From assembly GCF_002850745.1 (NCBI RefSeq), contig NZ_KZ559470.1:324555-388554 (forward strand): a stretch of 64,000 bases of DNA, given 5' to 3'. A model generated the notes under the pieces. It worked only from the letters and a program-made list of their open reading frames with translations. It searched no databases and was not told the DNA's origin. This DNA is from Nonomuraea indica. Lineage in GTDB: Bacteria; Actinomycetota; Actinomycetes; Streptosporangiales; Streptosporangiaceae. Of this stretch, positions 1 through 8,593 are shown in pieces. Each line of letters opens with the position of its first letter. Positions within the stretch are counted from its first letter, which is position 1. The position numbers were made by a program, and so were the translations under genes.

Positions 1-67
1 CGGCCAGCAGGGGGCCGGGCCGCCGTCATCCGAGGGTGCCGGAGGTGGCGGGGCGGTCGGAGGTGGT

Positions 68-1108
68 TCAGCGGGCGGGGCTTCGGGGCGCGCCGGTGCT
101 CTCGCGGACGACGAGGTCGGGCTCCACCATGCGGCGGGACTCGCGCTCCTCCCCCGCCATGCGGTCGAGCAGCAGGTGGAAGGCGAGCCGGCCGACCTCG
201 CGGAAGTCCTGGCGGACGGTGGTGAGCGGCGGCCAGTAGTAGGCCGCCTCCGGGATGTCGTCGAACCCGACGACGCTCACGTCCTCCGGCACGCGCCGGC
301 CCGCCTCGCGCAGCGCGCGCAGGAAGCCCAGCGCCATCTGGTCGTTGGCCACGAAGACGGCCGTGACCGACGGGTCCTCGGCGAGCCGCAGGCCCAGTTG
401 GTAGCCGCTGCGCGGGCTCCAGTCGCCGCGCAGCGGCTCGGGCACCGCGCGGCCCTCGGCCTCCAGCACGCCGCGCCAGCCCTCGATGCGGCCGCTGGCG
501 TCGATCCAGTCCGCCGGACCGCCGAGGTGCCACACGGTCTCGTGGCCGAGGCTGAGCAGGTGCCGGGTGGCGCGGGCGGCCCCGGCGCGCTGGTCGACCG
601 TCGCGACGGGCACGGGGATGTCCTCGCCGGCGTCGACGGCGACCACGGGCAGATCGGGCGGCAGGTGGCGCAGGCCGTCGCCGGCCGACTCGTGCGGCGC
701 GACGATGATGACGCCGTCGACCGACTGCGAGCGCAGCCGGTGCACGGCCTCCTCGATCGACCGGCGGCTGAGCGCGCTCAGGCTGGCGATGCTCACGGCG
801 TAGCCGCTGAGCCGGGCCGTCTGCTCGATGCAGTAGAGGGTGGAGGCGGGGCCGTACAGGGTGGTGTCGATGCTCACCACGCCCAGCACGCCGGACCGGC
901 CGGTCACGAGCTGCCGCGCCGCCGTGTTGGGCCAGTAGTCGAGCTCGCGGACCGCCGCGAGCACCCGTGCCCTGGTCTCGGCGCGCACCCGGTCGGGCGC
1001 GTTGAGCACCCGCGAGACGGTCATCGCCGACACCCCGGCCAGCGCGGCGACGTCGCTGAGCACCGCGGGCCTGGATCGCGGGTTGGGTTCGCCGGAACCG
1101 GCTGCCAT
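68..1108 (-). CDS. LacI-family transcriptional regulator
   Basis: A 346-residue sugar-responsive repressor. An N-terminal LacI helix-turn-helix (about residues 16-60, with the core VAALAGVSAMTVSRVLN) is followed by a periplasmic-binding-protein-like effector domain that keeps the usual signatures (VDGVIIVAP, VFVANDQMALGFL, VVGFDDIPEA). The start ATG at 1108 was chosen because the HTH begins about 15 residues later; the frame stays open further upstream but there it would overlap the divergent gene. The effector is unknown. The gene stands alone: downstream sequence to the window edge holds no recognisable gene, so the target could lie outside the window. A LacI-type half-palindrome lies just upstream and may be autoregulatory. 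Confidence 0.93.
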   Translation of the reverse strand: MAAGSGEPNPRSRPAVLSDVAALAGVSAMTVSRVLNAPDRVRAETRARVLAAVRELDYWPNTAARQLVTGRSGVLGVVSIDTTLYGPASTLYCIEQTARLSGYAVSIASLSALSRRSIEEAVHRLRSQSVDGVIIVAPHESAGDGLRHLPPDLPVVAVDAGEDIPVPVATVDQRAGAARATRHLLSLGHETVWHLGGPADWIDASGRIEGWRGVLEAEGRAVPEPLRGDWSPRSGYQLGLRLAEDPSVTAVFVANDQMALGFLRALREAGRRVPEDVSVVGFDDIPEAAYYWPPLTTVRQDFREVGRLAFHLLLDRMAGEERESRRMVEPDLVVRESTGAPRSPAR

Positions 1109-1130
1109 GCGCTCACCCCCACTTCGTGGC

Positions 1131-1142
1131 GATAACGCTAAC
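1131..1142. promoter_or_regulatory. LacI-type operator-like motif upstream of lacI
   Basis: GATAACGCTAAC lies 23 bp upstream of the LacI start. It resembles the GTTAGCGCTAAC-type palindromes bound by many actinobacterial LacI proteins. Autoregulation is inferred from position only. Confidence 0.35.
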
Positions 1143-1255
1143 AGGGCCGGCGCCGGTTCGCGTGCCCGGCAGCCGATCTCCGGCAACCGCTCCCTTGGTG
1201 CGGAACACCCGATTTGACCTATACTGCGTCGCCGAGACGGCGGGAGGTCGAGATC

Positions 1256-1864
1256 ATGGTTGCCGCTGTGCCGGCCGTCCCGCCCACGGCCGGAACGCTC
1301 CGCTTTCCGGCGGGAGCGCTGGTGATCCTCACGGGGCTGCCCGGCGCGGGCAAGTCCACCCTGCTGCGCCGCCTGTACGGCCTGGACGGCACCGAGAACG
1401 CCCCCGTGGCGGCCGGCGGCGTCATGGTGATCGATTCGGCGCAGTCGCGGGCGCGGTGGGCCGGCAGGCTCGGCTGGGCCCCCAAGCCGGCCCGCACGGC
1501 CCTGGTGTTCGCCACGCACGTGTGGCGGATCCGGCGGGCGCTGCGGTCCGGGCACGCGGTGATCGCCCACAACCGCGGGTGCGGCCCGGTCGTCCTGCGC
1601 GGCTTCGCCTGGCTGGCCCGCCGCTCGGGCGTGCCCTTCCACCTGCTGCTGCTGGACGCCACGGTCGAGGCGGCGCTCGCCGGCCAGCGGGCGAGAGGGC
1701 GTGTGGTGCCGCCGCGGACGTTCGCCGCGCACCGGCGGCGCTGGGCGGCGCTGGTGACGAGGGCGCGGGCGGGCCTGCACGCCCCGGCGGTGGGCGCCCT
1801 CGTGCTGGACCGCGCGGCGGCCGACCTCCTCGTGAGCGTCCACTTCGACGGCACGGCGCCGTGA
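1256..1864 (+). CDS. P-loop NTPase, AAA/kinase-like
   Basis: A 202-residue protein with a perfect Walker A motif, GLPGAGKS, at residues 27-34 after a beta strand (ALVILT). The size and a later LLLLDATVEAAL strand-helix segment resemble small nucleotide or zeta-toxin-type kinases (AAA_33-like). The phosphoryl acceptor cannot be told. ATG 1256 was preferred to the in-frame TTG at 1214 because GGGAGG sits a few bases upstream of the ATG. It is transcribed divergently from lacI and followed by the Nudix-like gene, which has its own leaderless start. Confidence 0.75.
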   Translation: MVAAVPAVPPTAGTLRFPAGALVILTGLPGAGKSTLLRRLYGLDGTENAPVAAGGVMVIDSAQSRARWAGRLGWAPKPARTALVFATHVWRIRRALRSGHAVIAHNRGCGPVVLRGFAWLARRSGVPFHLLLLDATVEAALAGQRARGRVVPPRTFAAHRRRWAALVTRARAGLHAPAVGALVLDRAAADLLVSVHFDGTAP

Positions 1865-1904
1865 GTGCAGGAGGCAGGTCCCGCGTTCGGCGGCCCGGGG
1901 CAAG

Positions 1905-1910
1905 TACGAT
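1905..1910 (+). promoter_or_regulatory. -10 element of a leaderless promoter
   Basis: TACGAT lies exactly 6 bp before the ATG at 1917, the arrangement typical of leaderless actinobacterial transcripts. No Shine-Dalgarno sequence is present. Confidence 0.5.
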
Positions 1911-1916
1911 CAGCGG

Positions 1917-2453
1917 ATGACCGAAATGACCGAAACCGCGTCCGGCTGGCTGTCGCCCGAGGAGCTGGAGTCGCTGCGGGGCCGCATGCCGATCCTGTAC
2001 GTGGACGCCGTGCCGGTGCGGGTCGACGACACGGGCACCGTCACCCACGTCGGCCTGCTGCTGCGCATCGCCCCGGACGGGACCGTGAGCAGGGCCCTGG
2101 TCTCGGGCCGGGTGCTCTACCACGAGCGGGTGCGCGACGCCCTGCTCCGCCACCTGGAGAAGGACCTCGGGCCGGTCGCGCTGCCCAGCCTGCCGCCGTC
2201 GCCGGCGCCGTTCACCGTGGCGGAGTACTTCCCCACACCGGGCGTCACGCCGTACCACGACCCGCGCCAGCACGCCGTGTCGCTGGCGTTCATCGTGCCG
2301 GTGCGCGGCGACTGCCGGCCCCGGCAGGACGCGCTCGACCTGGTGTGGTTCACGCCGGAGGAGGCCGCCTCGCCGATGGTGCAGCAGGAGATGACCGGCG
2401 GGCACGGGGTGCTGCTCAAGCAGGCGCTCGCGCACGTGGGGCGGCTGCCGTAA
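1917..2453 (+). CDS. Nudix-like hydrolase family protein (DUF4916 type)
   Basis: A 178-residue cytoplasmic protein of the actinobacterial DUF4916/Nudix-like family. A helix equivalent to the Nudix box can be aligned (GRVLYHERVRDALLRHLEKD, G-x5-E-x7-R), but the catalytic REUxEE core reads RHLEKD, so the usual metal-binding glutamates are not conserved. This argues for altered or lost pyrophosphohydrolase activity. Conserved family segments include the WLSPEELE start and the FTPEEAASP near the C-terminus. The start follows from the leaderless -10/ATG spacing. Function in the cell is unknown. Confidence 0.75.
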   Translation: MTEMTETASGWLSPEELESLRGRMPILYVDAVPVRVDDTGTVTHVGLLLRIAPDGTVSRALVSGRVLYHERVRDALLRHLEKDLGPVALPSLPPSPAPFTVAEYFPTPGVTPYHDPRQHAVSLAFIVPVRGDCRPRQDALDLVWFTPEEAASPMVQQEMTGGHGVLLKQALAHVGRLP

Positions 2454-2547
2454 CGCGGCCCGGCTTGATAGGTTGCGGGGCAGGTGAGCCGGGAAGTCTG
2501 GTCGGCGCGTTTTCGCCGTTTCCGTGTGCCGACGGGTGGAGGACTTC

Positions 2548-3828
2548 TTGAGCGTGCTGGCCTGGGTGAGCGTGGCGGTGTTCCTGGGCGCGTACGCGTT
2601 GATCGCGACCGAGAAGGTGCACCGGGTCGCGGCGGCGCTCGGCGGCGCCGGGATCATGCTGCTGATCCATGCCACCGACGCCGAGGCGGCGTTCTTCTCC
2701 GAGCACTCCGGCATCGACTGGAACGTCGTCTTCCTGCTGCTCGGCATGATGGTCATCGTCGGGGTGCTGAAGCAGCCCGGCGTCTTCGAGTACCTCGCGA
2801 TCTGGGCGGCCAAGCGGGCGCGGGGGCGGCCGTTCCGGCTGATGGGGCTGCTGGTGGGCATCACGGCGGTCGCCTCGGCGCTGCTGGACAACGTGACCAC
2901 GGTGCTGCTGATCGCGCCGGTGACGTTCCTGGTGTGCGAGCGGCGGGCGGTCTCGCCGGTGCCGTTCCTCATTGCCGAGGCGATGGCGTCCAACATCGGC
3001 GGCGCCGCCACGCTGGTGGGCGACCCGCCGAACATCATCATCGCCAGCCGGGGCGGCCTGACGTTCAACGACTTCCTCGTGCACATGGCGCCGATGGTGA
3101 TCGTGCTCGTGGTGGTGTTCGTCGGCCTGTGCTGGCTCATGTTCGGCCGGGGGTTCCACCACGACCACGAACGCGCGGCGGAGGTGATGGCGCTGGACGA
3201 GCGGGAGGCCATCGCCGACCGGCGGCTGCTGTGGCAGTCACTGGCCGTGCTGGGCCTGGTGATGGCGGCGTTCGTGCTGCACCCGGTGCTGCACTACGAG
3301 CCGTCGGTCGTGGCCCTGCTCGGCGCGGGCGTGCTCGTGGCGGCCACCAGGGTCACCACGGAGGAGGCCATCTCGGAGGTGGAGTGGCCGACCCTGGTGT
3401 TCTTCGCCGGGCTGTTCGTCATGGTCGGCGCCCTCGTGGAGACCAAGGTCATCGAGCAGATCTCGCAAGCCGCCGTCGAGGCCACCGGAGGGCGGCTCGC
3501 GCTCGCCACGATGGGCCTGCTCGGCGGCTCGGCCGTGATCTCGGCCGTCGTGGACAACATCCCGTACGTCGCGACCATGAGCCCGATCGTGGCCGAGCTG
3601 GTGGAGGCGAGCGGCGGCGAGCAGGTGCTGTGGTGGGCGCTCGCGTTCGGCGCCGACCTCGGCGGCAACGCGACCGCCGTCGGCGCCGCCGCCAACGTGG
3701 TGGTCCTCGGGATGGCCGCCCGCAACGGGACGCCGATCAGTTTCTGGCGGTTCACCAAGTACGGCCTGATCGTCACGGTGGTGACCGTCACGCTGGTGGC
3801 GCCCTACCTGTGGCTGCGCTACCTGTGA
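2548..3828 (+). CDS. ArsB/NhaD/CitM-superfamily ion transporter
   Basis: A polytopic membrane protein of about 426 residues from the ion-transporter superfamily that includes ArsB, NhaD and SLC13-like permeases. Two symmetric half repeats carry the family hallmarks: SALLDNVTTVLLIAP and NIGGAATLVGDPPNIIIA in the first half; SAVVDNIPYVATMSP and FGADLGGNATAVGAAANVV in the second. About ten to eleven hydrophobic segments are visible. It probably moves Na+/H+ or an oxyanion; the substrate cannot be read from sequence. The TTG at 2548 follows GGAGGA; GTG 2524 and GTG 2554 are alternatives in the same frame. No ars regulator or ATPase is adjacent. Confidence 0.85.
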   Translation: MSVLAWVSVAVFLGAYALIATEKVHRVAAALGGAGIMLLIHATDAEAAFFSEHSGIDWNVVFLLLGMMVIVGVLKQPGVFEYLAIWAAKRARGRPFRLMGLLVGITAVASALLDNVTTVLLIAPVTFLVCERRAVSPVPFLIAEAMASNIGGAATLVGDPPNIIIASRGGLTFNDFLVHMAPMVIVLVVVFVGLCWLMFGRGFHHDHERAAEVMALDEREAIADRRLLWQSLAVLGLVMAAFVLHPVLHYEPSVVALLGAGVLVAATRVTTEEAISEVEWPTLVFFAGLFVMVGALVETKVIEQISQAAVEATGGRLALATMGLLGGSAVISAVVDNIPYVATMSPIVAELVEASGGEQVLWWALAFGADLGGNATAVGAAANVVVLGMAARNGTPISFWRFTKYGLIVTVVTVTLVAPYLWLRYL

Positions 3829-3847
3829 GGCCGTGCCGGCCGCGGGC

Positions 3848-4501
3848 TCAGGCGGCCCTGCCGGGCTCGTGCTGGTAGACCGCCACGGAGAACGGGCGGG
3901 GCGACGTGTCGTGCACGTGGTGGGCGATCCGCGACATCGCCCGGTCCTCCTCCACGAACCGGTGCAGCCGTTCGGCCTCCGGCCACGGGTGCACCAGGAC
4001 GAGGACCCCGCCGGGGGCGAGCACGCCGGTGAGCCGCTCCGACGCCCGCCGCAGCCGGTCGGGCCGGCCCACGTAGTAGAGGGTCTCGGCACAGAAGACC
4101 AGGTCGAAGGCGCGGCCCGTGGCGAAGGTGACCAGGTCGGCCTGGACGAGCGCCGTGCGGGCCGCCGATTCCCTGGTCCGGTCGCGGGCCCGCCGCAGCG
4201 CCCGGTGGGAGATGTCGATCCCCATGATGCGGGCCCCGGGGTGCGCCGCCGCCAGCAGCCCGGTGAACACGCCCTCGCTGCAGCCCACCTCCAGGATCCG
4301 CCGGTACGGCCTGGCCGGCACCTGCCCGAGCGTGGCCTCGTACTTGTGCCGCTCGTAGCCGTCGGTGCCCAGGTGCCACGGGTCCGGGCTGCGGTGCCAC
4401 CAGTCGAAGTAGCGCCGCAGCACCCCTCCCTGGCCCCGCGGGGAGAGCAGGGAGATCGTCCTGAAGAAGGCTCGGTGCATGAGCTCGGGAAGTCGTGCCA
4501 C
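3848..4501 (-). CDS. Class I SAM-dependent methyltransferase (NodS-like)
   Basis: A 217-residue methyltransferase. The glycine-rich SAM loop ILEVGCSEGVFT is at residues 69-80, the acidic residue of motif II appears in MGIDISHRAL, and FDLVFCAETLYYVG plus LAPGGVLVLVHP give the later Rossmann strands. The N-terminal region with YFDWWHRSPDPW and ERHKYEATL is the pattern of NodS-type N-methyltransferases, so transfer to an amine or sugar nucleus is possible, but the substrate is not determinable. It ends 20 bp from the convergent permease gene. Confidence 0.82.
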   Translation of the reverse strand: MARLPELMHRAFFRTISLLSPRGQGGVLRRYFDWWHRSPDPWHLGTDGYERHKYEATLGQVPARPYRRILEVGCSEGVFTGLLAAAHPGARIMGIDISHRALRRARDRTRESAARTALVQADLVTFATGRAFDLVFCAETLYYVGRPDRLRRASERLTGVLAPGGVLVLVHPWPEAERLHRFVEEDRAMSRIAHHVHDTSPRPFSVAVYQHEPGRAA

Positions 4502-4644
4502 GACGGTTCCACCCTCCGGCCGAGGTACATCTCGTCACGAACCTAAGCCGCCGTCCTCCGTCCGTCATCGTTCCCCGGACCCACCGCCGGCATGACACTC
4601 AGGGAGGAGACGGGTCATGCCCGAGGACCGGCCGCGAACGCGGA

Positions 4645-4675
4645 ACGCCCGGCCCCCGTCACGGGGGCCGGGCGT
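4645..4675 (-). terminator. Strong hairpin after secreted-protein gene
   Basis: Perfect 14-bp stem (arms 4645-4658 and 4662-4675) with a TCA loop, 18 bp beyond the stop codon of the secreted-protein gene read on the minus strand. No T-tract follows, as is common for actinobacterial terminators. Confidence 0.65.
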
Positions 4676-4692
4676 CCAGCGGCCGAGCCGGA

Positions 4693-5172
4693 TCAGTGGT
4701 GGCGGCCGATGACCTTGACGTAGTCGGTGGCCCCGGCGGGCTCCAGCCCGCGGGAGCCGTCGAAGACGGCCTTCCACGTGCCCGAGGTGTGGGCGCGCGC
4801 GGTGGTGTGGAAGTAGCCGTCGCCGCTGGTCCGGACGGTGTCCACGTAGTGCCACCGGCCGCTGTGGTTCGGCTTGAAGAGGATGGTGATCCGCTTCCAG
4901 CCGAGCCGGTGCCAGGCCTCGGATTCGCCGCAGTCGTCGGCGTGGTGGACGGAGACGAAGCCACTGATGTAGTCCTCGTCGCACTGCACCGACAGCCTGC
5001 CTTCGAGGTCCAGCGTCGTGCCGCGCCAGACGGGCTCCGGGTTGGCGTCGAACTGGAGCCGGGTGTGACCGCCGTCGTAGCCGGGATCGGCCAGTGCCGG
5101 AGCGGCGGCCGCTCCCAGCACGGTGGCGCCGAGAGCGGCCGCCGCCAGGCCGGCGGCGAGTCGTCGCATCAT
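4693..5172 (-). CDS. Secreted protein, Ig-like fold, unknown function
   Basis: A 159-residue exported protein. Residues 1-28 form a Sec signal peptide (MMRRL, hydrophobic alanine-rich core, APALA cleavage site). The mature domain reads as alternating beta strands, with one cysteine pair (VQCDEDY and ADDCGES) that could form a disulfide. Its C-terminal half (ITILFKPNHSGRWHYVDTV, then TSGDGYFHTTARA and GTWKAVF) follows the same strand pattern as the C-terminal domain of the larger secreted protein at 5301-6536, so the two appear to be paralogues. No enzymatic motif is present; a cell-surface or extracellular binding role is only a guess. Confidence 0.75.
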   Translation of the reverse strand: MMRRLAAGLAAAALGATVLGAAAAPALADPGYDGGHTRLQFDANPEPVWRGTTLDLEGRLSVQCDEDYISGFVSVHHADDCGESEAWHRLGWKRITILFKPNHSGRWHYVDTVRTSGDGYFHTTARAHTSGTWKAVFDGSRGLEPAGATDYVKVIGRHH

Positions 5173-5300
5173 GATCCAAGGTCCTTCCCCGTGAGCGCAC
5201 GCCCCGGTTGGGACGCGCTACTCACAAAGATGTGCAAAAGGGAAGGAAAGTTTCGACCAAGATGATCACAGTTCGACAACGGTCACGGCGGTGCCGGGCC

Positions 5301-6536
5301 TCAGTCCCGGTGACCGCCCATGTCGAACACACGTGACAGGACCGGGGCGTGAACCTCGGTGCCGGGGAAGCGGACGCGCCACTGGCCGCCCGGCCGGGCG
5401 CGCACCGTCCTGGTGAACGCGCCGTCCTCCCCGGTCCGCGCGGTGGCCACCTTCTGCCACGTGCCCGACGAGGCGGCCCGCCAGAGGATCTCGAGCGGCT
5501 GTTCGGCGAACGTCGTGTAGTCGGTGTGTCCGCGCGCCCCCACCCGGGTGAGCACCCCGCTCAGCCGTACCTGGGCGGCGCTCTGCGACTCGCCGAGACG
5601 CACCGACGTCAGCCTGGTCTCGCGGCGCAGCTGGAACGTGGTGGTCCTGGTGACGCTGGCCCCCGCCGCGTTGCGCGCGGTCGCGGTGATCGTCCACGTG
5701 CCCGGCGGGTAGAAGCGGTTGAGCGCCTTGTCCGGCAGGAAGCGCCAGGTCTCCCAGCCCTCCGTACGGCCGCGGGGCTGCGCCACGGCGAGCCGCGTCG
5801 CACGGTCGGGCCAGGCGGCCGGCCCCATCTCCCCCTGCCGGCCCTGCGCGTGCCCGGCCTGTCCGGGGCGCGCCGGCCAGCGCGACAGCGGCCACTCCAT
5901 GTTCGACGGCGTCCGGCCGGTCTTCCGCCCGAGCGGCCCGCCGGCGGCCTTCCCGCCGGGATTGCCGGGCTTACGGGCCTTGACGGGCCGGGCGGTCACG
6001 GCCTTGACCGCGGCGGGCCCGGCGGCCGGCGCCGCGGCGTGCGAGGAGGGGGCCCGGCCGATGGCCGGCAGCGTGACGGGCTGCGAGGGCACGTGCTGGA
6101 CCGGTATGGACGCGGCGGGCTCGGGCCGGACGAGCGCCGGGTCTCCGGGCCCGTCCTCGGCGGGGAGCGTGGACACGGCCGGCTCCGGGGTGGGCGGCGT
6201 TCCCTCCTGGGCGGTGCCGGCCGCCGGGTCGTCGGCGGGCTGCGCCGGCGCGCCGGGCTCGACCTTGACGGTCACCCCCTCCTTGCCCTCGACGCCCCTG
6301 GCGATCACGTCGATCACCAGGCGGACGGAGTTCGCCGGCCCGACCACGGGATCGCCCGGCCGGACGAGGATCTCCCGGATGGCGAGCTCAGTGGTGACCG
6401 GCGTCGCGGCGGCCGCGGAGGCGAGGCCGGAGGGAGCGGAGGACGTGAGGGCGTGCCCGGTCGCGGCGGAGGACGCCGGCGCGGGCGCCGTGAGCGCCCC
6501 CACCGCGAGCGAGACGAGTACGAGTCTTCTGGTCAT
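5301..6536 (-). CDS. Secreted protein with Ig-like domains split by a Pro/Ala-rich linker
   Basis: A 411-residue exported protein. The signal peptide (MTRRLVLVSLAVGALTAPAPASSA) fixes the start at ATG 6536; a longer frame to 6599 adds residues before it. One beta domain starts near residue 45 (IREILVRPGDPVVG, RLVIDVIARG) and seems to continue only after a disordered Pro/Ala/Gly insert of about 170 residues, with WETWRFLPDKALNRFYPPGTW. A second beta domain follows (LRRETRLTSVRLGES to VFDMGG), similar to the neighbouring 159-residue secreted protein. The substrate is unknown. The two genes lie in tandem with a 128-bp gap. Confidence 0.72.
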   Translation of the reverse strand: MTRRLVLVSLAVGALTAPAPASSAATGHALTSSAPSGLASAAAATPVTTELAIREILVRPGDPVVGPANSVRLVIDVIARGVEGKEGVTVKVEPGAPAQPADDPAAGTAQEGTPPTPEPAVSTLPAEDGPGDPALVRPEPAASIPVQHVPSQPVTLPAIGRAPSSHAAAPAAGPAAVKAVTARPVKARKPGNPGGKAAGGPLGRKTGRTPSNMEWPLSRWPARPGQAGHAQGRQGEMGPAAWPDRATRLAVAQPRGRTEGWETWRFLPDKALNRFYPPGTWTITATARNAAGASVTRTTTFQLRRETRLTSVRLGESQSAAQVRLSGVLTRVGARGHTDYTTFAEQPLEILWRAASSGTWQKVATARTGEDGAFTRTVRARPGGQWRVRFPGTEVHAPVLSRVFDMGGHRD

Positions 6537-6611
6537 GACACAGGACGCTAGGAACCGCCCGGTCATGACGAGGTCCAGGACACACGCCCCGGATGGCAAA
6601 ACGGCGCGCGG

Positions 6612-8444
6612 TCAGCCGGCGTAGAGCCCCTCGATGACGTCGGCGTACTTGGCGTGGATGACCCGTCGCTTCAGTTTCAGGCTCGGGGTGAGCTCCTCGG
6701 TCTCCGCCGTCCACTCGGCGCCGAGCAGGGCCCACCGCTTGACCTGCTGCACCCGGGCGAGCCTGTCGTTGGCCGCCGCGACGGCCGCCTCGACCTCCTT
6801 GAGCACCTCGGGGTGGGCGGCCAGCTCGGCGAGCGATCCCTCGATGCCCCGCGCGGCCGCCCAGCCGGGCGCCACCTCGGCGTCCAGGGTGAGCACGGCG
6901 ACGGGGTAGGGCCGGTTGTCGCCGTAGGCGAGGGCCTGCCCGATGAGGGGGTGCTCCTTGAGCTGGTTCTCGATGCCGGCCGGGGAGATGTTCTCGCCGC
7001 CCGAGGTGATGATCAGCTCCTTCTTGCGGTCGATCACCCGGTAGAAGCCGTCGTCGTCGACGGTGCCGATGTCGCCGGTGTGCAGCCAGCCGTCGTCGTC
7101 GATCAGCTCGGCGGTCCCGTCGGGCCGGTTGAGGTAGCCGCGCGTGTTGAGCGGGCTGCGGGTGAGGATCTCGCCGTCCTCGGCGATGCGCACCTCGGCG
7201 CCCGGCTCCGCCCGGCCGACGCTGCCGAGCCGGTAGCAGTCGGGGCTGTTGGCGGTGAACGCCCCGGTCGTCTCCGTCATGCCGTACACGTCGATGACCT
7301 TGAGCCCGAGGCCCGCGAAGAAGCGCTGCACCTCGGCGGGCAGCGGCGCGGCGCCGGTCGCCGTCCACCGGGCGCGGTCGAAGCCGATCATGCCGCGCAC
7401 GATGGACAGGAGCGACCGGTCGGCCTCCTCGAACGCGGCCCGGACCTCGGGGGTGACGGTGTTGCCGTACTGGCCGGCCTCGACGTAGGCGAGCCCCGCC
7501 GCCATGGCCCGGCGGACGGCCTCCTGCTGCTCCTGCGGCTGGGTGGCGAGGACGGCCAGCAGGCGGGCCATCATCTTCTCCCACACGCGCGGCACGCCGA
7601 AGAACAGCATCGGCCTGACCTGGCCCAGGGTCGCGCCCAGGTTGGCCAGGTCGGTGCAGAAGTGCACGTGCGAGGCCTTGGCCAGCGGCAGGTAGAGGCT
7701 GAGCACCCGCTCGGCGATGTGGGCGTAGGTGAGGTAGGAGATCTGCGTGCCCAGTTCGGGCAGCGCGGTCATCCGGTTGGTCGCCTCCACCTCGTAGAGC
7801 ACGTTGTGGTGGGTGAGGGGCACGCCCTTGGGCATGCCGGTGGTGCCGGAGGTGTAGAGGACGGTGACCACGTCCTCGGGCGTGACCGCCCGCCAGCGCG
7901 CCTCGACGGCTTCCGGATCGGCGGCCAGCGCCGACCGGCCGAGGGCGAGGAAGTCGTCCCAGGACATGAAGCGCTCACCTGCGGGGGCGCCCTCCAGCAT
8001 GATGACGCGGCGCAGGCCGGGCAGCCGGTCCAGCACCGGTTCCCAGCGGGTCAGGTCGGCGGGCCCGCCGAGGACCGCGTACCTGACGCCCGCGTCGTCC
8101 GCCACGAAGGCGATCTGGTCCGGCGCGAACGTCGAGTAGACCGTGCAGCCGACGCCGCCCGCGTGCACCGCGCCGAGGTCCGCCAGGACGTGCTCGCTGC
8201 GGTTGACCATCATCAGCGCCACCGCCTCGCCGGGCCGCAGCCCGAGCGCGGCGAACGCGGCGGCGATCTCCAGCACCCGCTGCCTGGCCTCGGCGTACCC
8301 GAGCGTCGCCCAGCCGCCCTCGACGGGATCGGAGTAGGCGGGGGCGTCGGGGTGCCGTTCGGCGACCTGCCGGAGCTGTTCGCACACGGTACGGCCCGCG
8401 ATCAGGCTCTCGATCTCGGCCCGGACTTCGAGGACATCGGCCAT
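6612..8444 (-). CDS. Long-chain acyl-CoA synthetase (AMP-forming)
   Basis: A 610-residue adenylate-forming enzyme that should activate a fatty acid as acyl-AMP and transfer it to CoA. ANL motifs appear in order: the P-loop LYTSGTTGMPKGVPLTHHN (about residues 195-213), DVYGMTETTG (about 388), GWLHTGDIGTVDDDGFYRVI, DRKKELIITSGGENISP, and the C-terminal catalytic lysine region SLKLKRRVI. The length and the FGVPRVWEKM segment match the FadD15/FAA1-type long-chain group. It is monocistronic and divergent from the peptide transporter. The chain-length preference is not determinable. Confidence 0.92.
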   Translation of the reverse strand: MADVLEVRAEIESLIAGRTVCEQLRQVAERHPDAPAYSDPVEGGWATLGYAEARQRVLEIAAAFAALGLRPGEAVALMMVNRSEHVLADLGAVHAGGVGCTVYSTFAPDQIAFVADDAGVRYAVLGGPADLTRWEPVLDRLPGLRRVIMLEGAPAGERFMSWDDFLALGRSALAADPEAVEARWRAVTPEDVVTVLYTSGTTGMPKGVPLTHHNVLYEVEATNRMTALPELGTQISYLTYAHIAERVLSLYLPLAKASHVHFCTDLANLGATLGQVRPMLFFGVPRVWEKMMARLLAVLATQPQEQQEAVRRAMAAGLAYVEAGQYGNTVTPEVRAAFEEADRSLLSIVRGMIGFDRARWTATGAAPLPAEVQRFFAGLGLKVIDVYGMTETTGAFTANSPDCYRLGSVGRAEPGAEVRIAEDGEILTRSPLNTRGYLNRPDGTAELIDDDGWLHTGDIGTVDDDGFYRVIDRKKELIITSGGENISPAGIENQLKEHPLIGQALAYGDNRPYPVAVLTLDAEVAPGWAAARGIEGSLAELAAHPEVLKEVEAAVAAANDRLARVQQVKRWALLGAEWTAETEELTPSLKLKRRVIHAKYADVIEGLYAG

Positions 8445-8593
8445 GCCATCCGCCTCCAGTCAGTGTTCACTTGTGCCAGGGGCATGCATCGCACCACACG
8501 ACCGGGGAAGCGGCAAGACCCCTGCGGCGAACCGCGAGACCGGACACGTAGAGTGATGCCTTACGGGCGAAAGGTGACGCCGGGGGGTGTGCC

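Noticed and set aside
1..67. Left edge sequence
   Set aside because: Too short and without codon bias or motifs to call a feature.
176..1135. Long plus-strand frame opposite lacI
   Set aside because: The minus strand encodes a complete LacI protein; the plus-strand translation is low-complexity Ala/Arg/Gly.
1214..1255. TTG start giving a 14-residue N-terminal extension of the P-loop protein
   Set aside because: The region looks like promoter sequence (TTGACC, TATACT) and the ATG at 1256 has a better ribosome-binding site.
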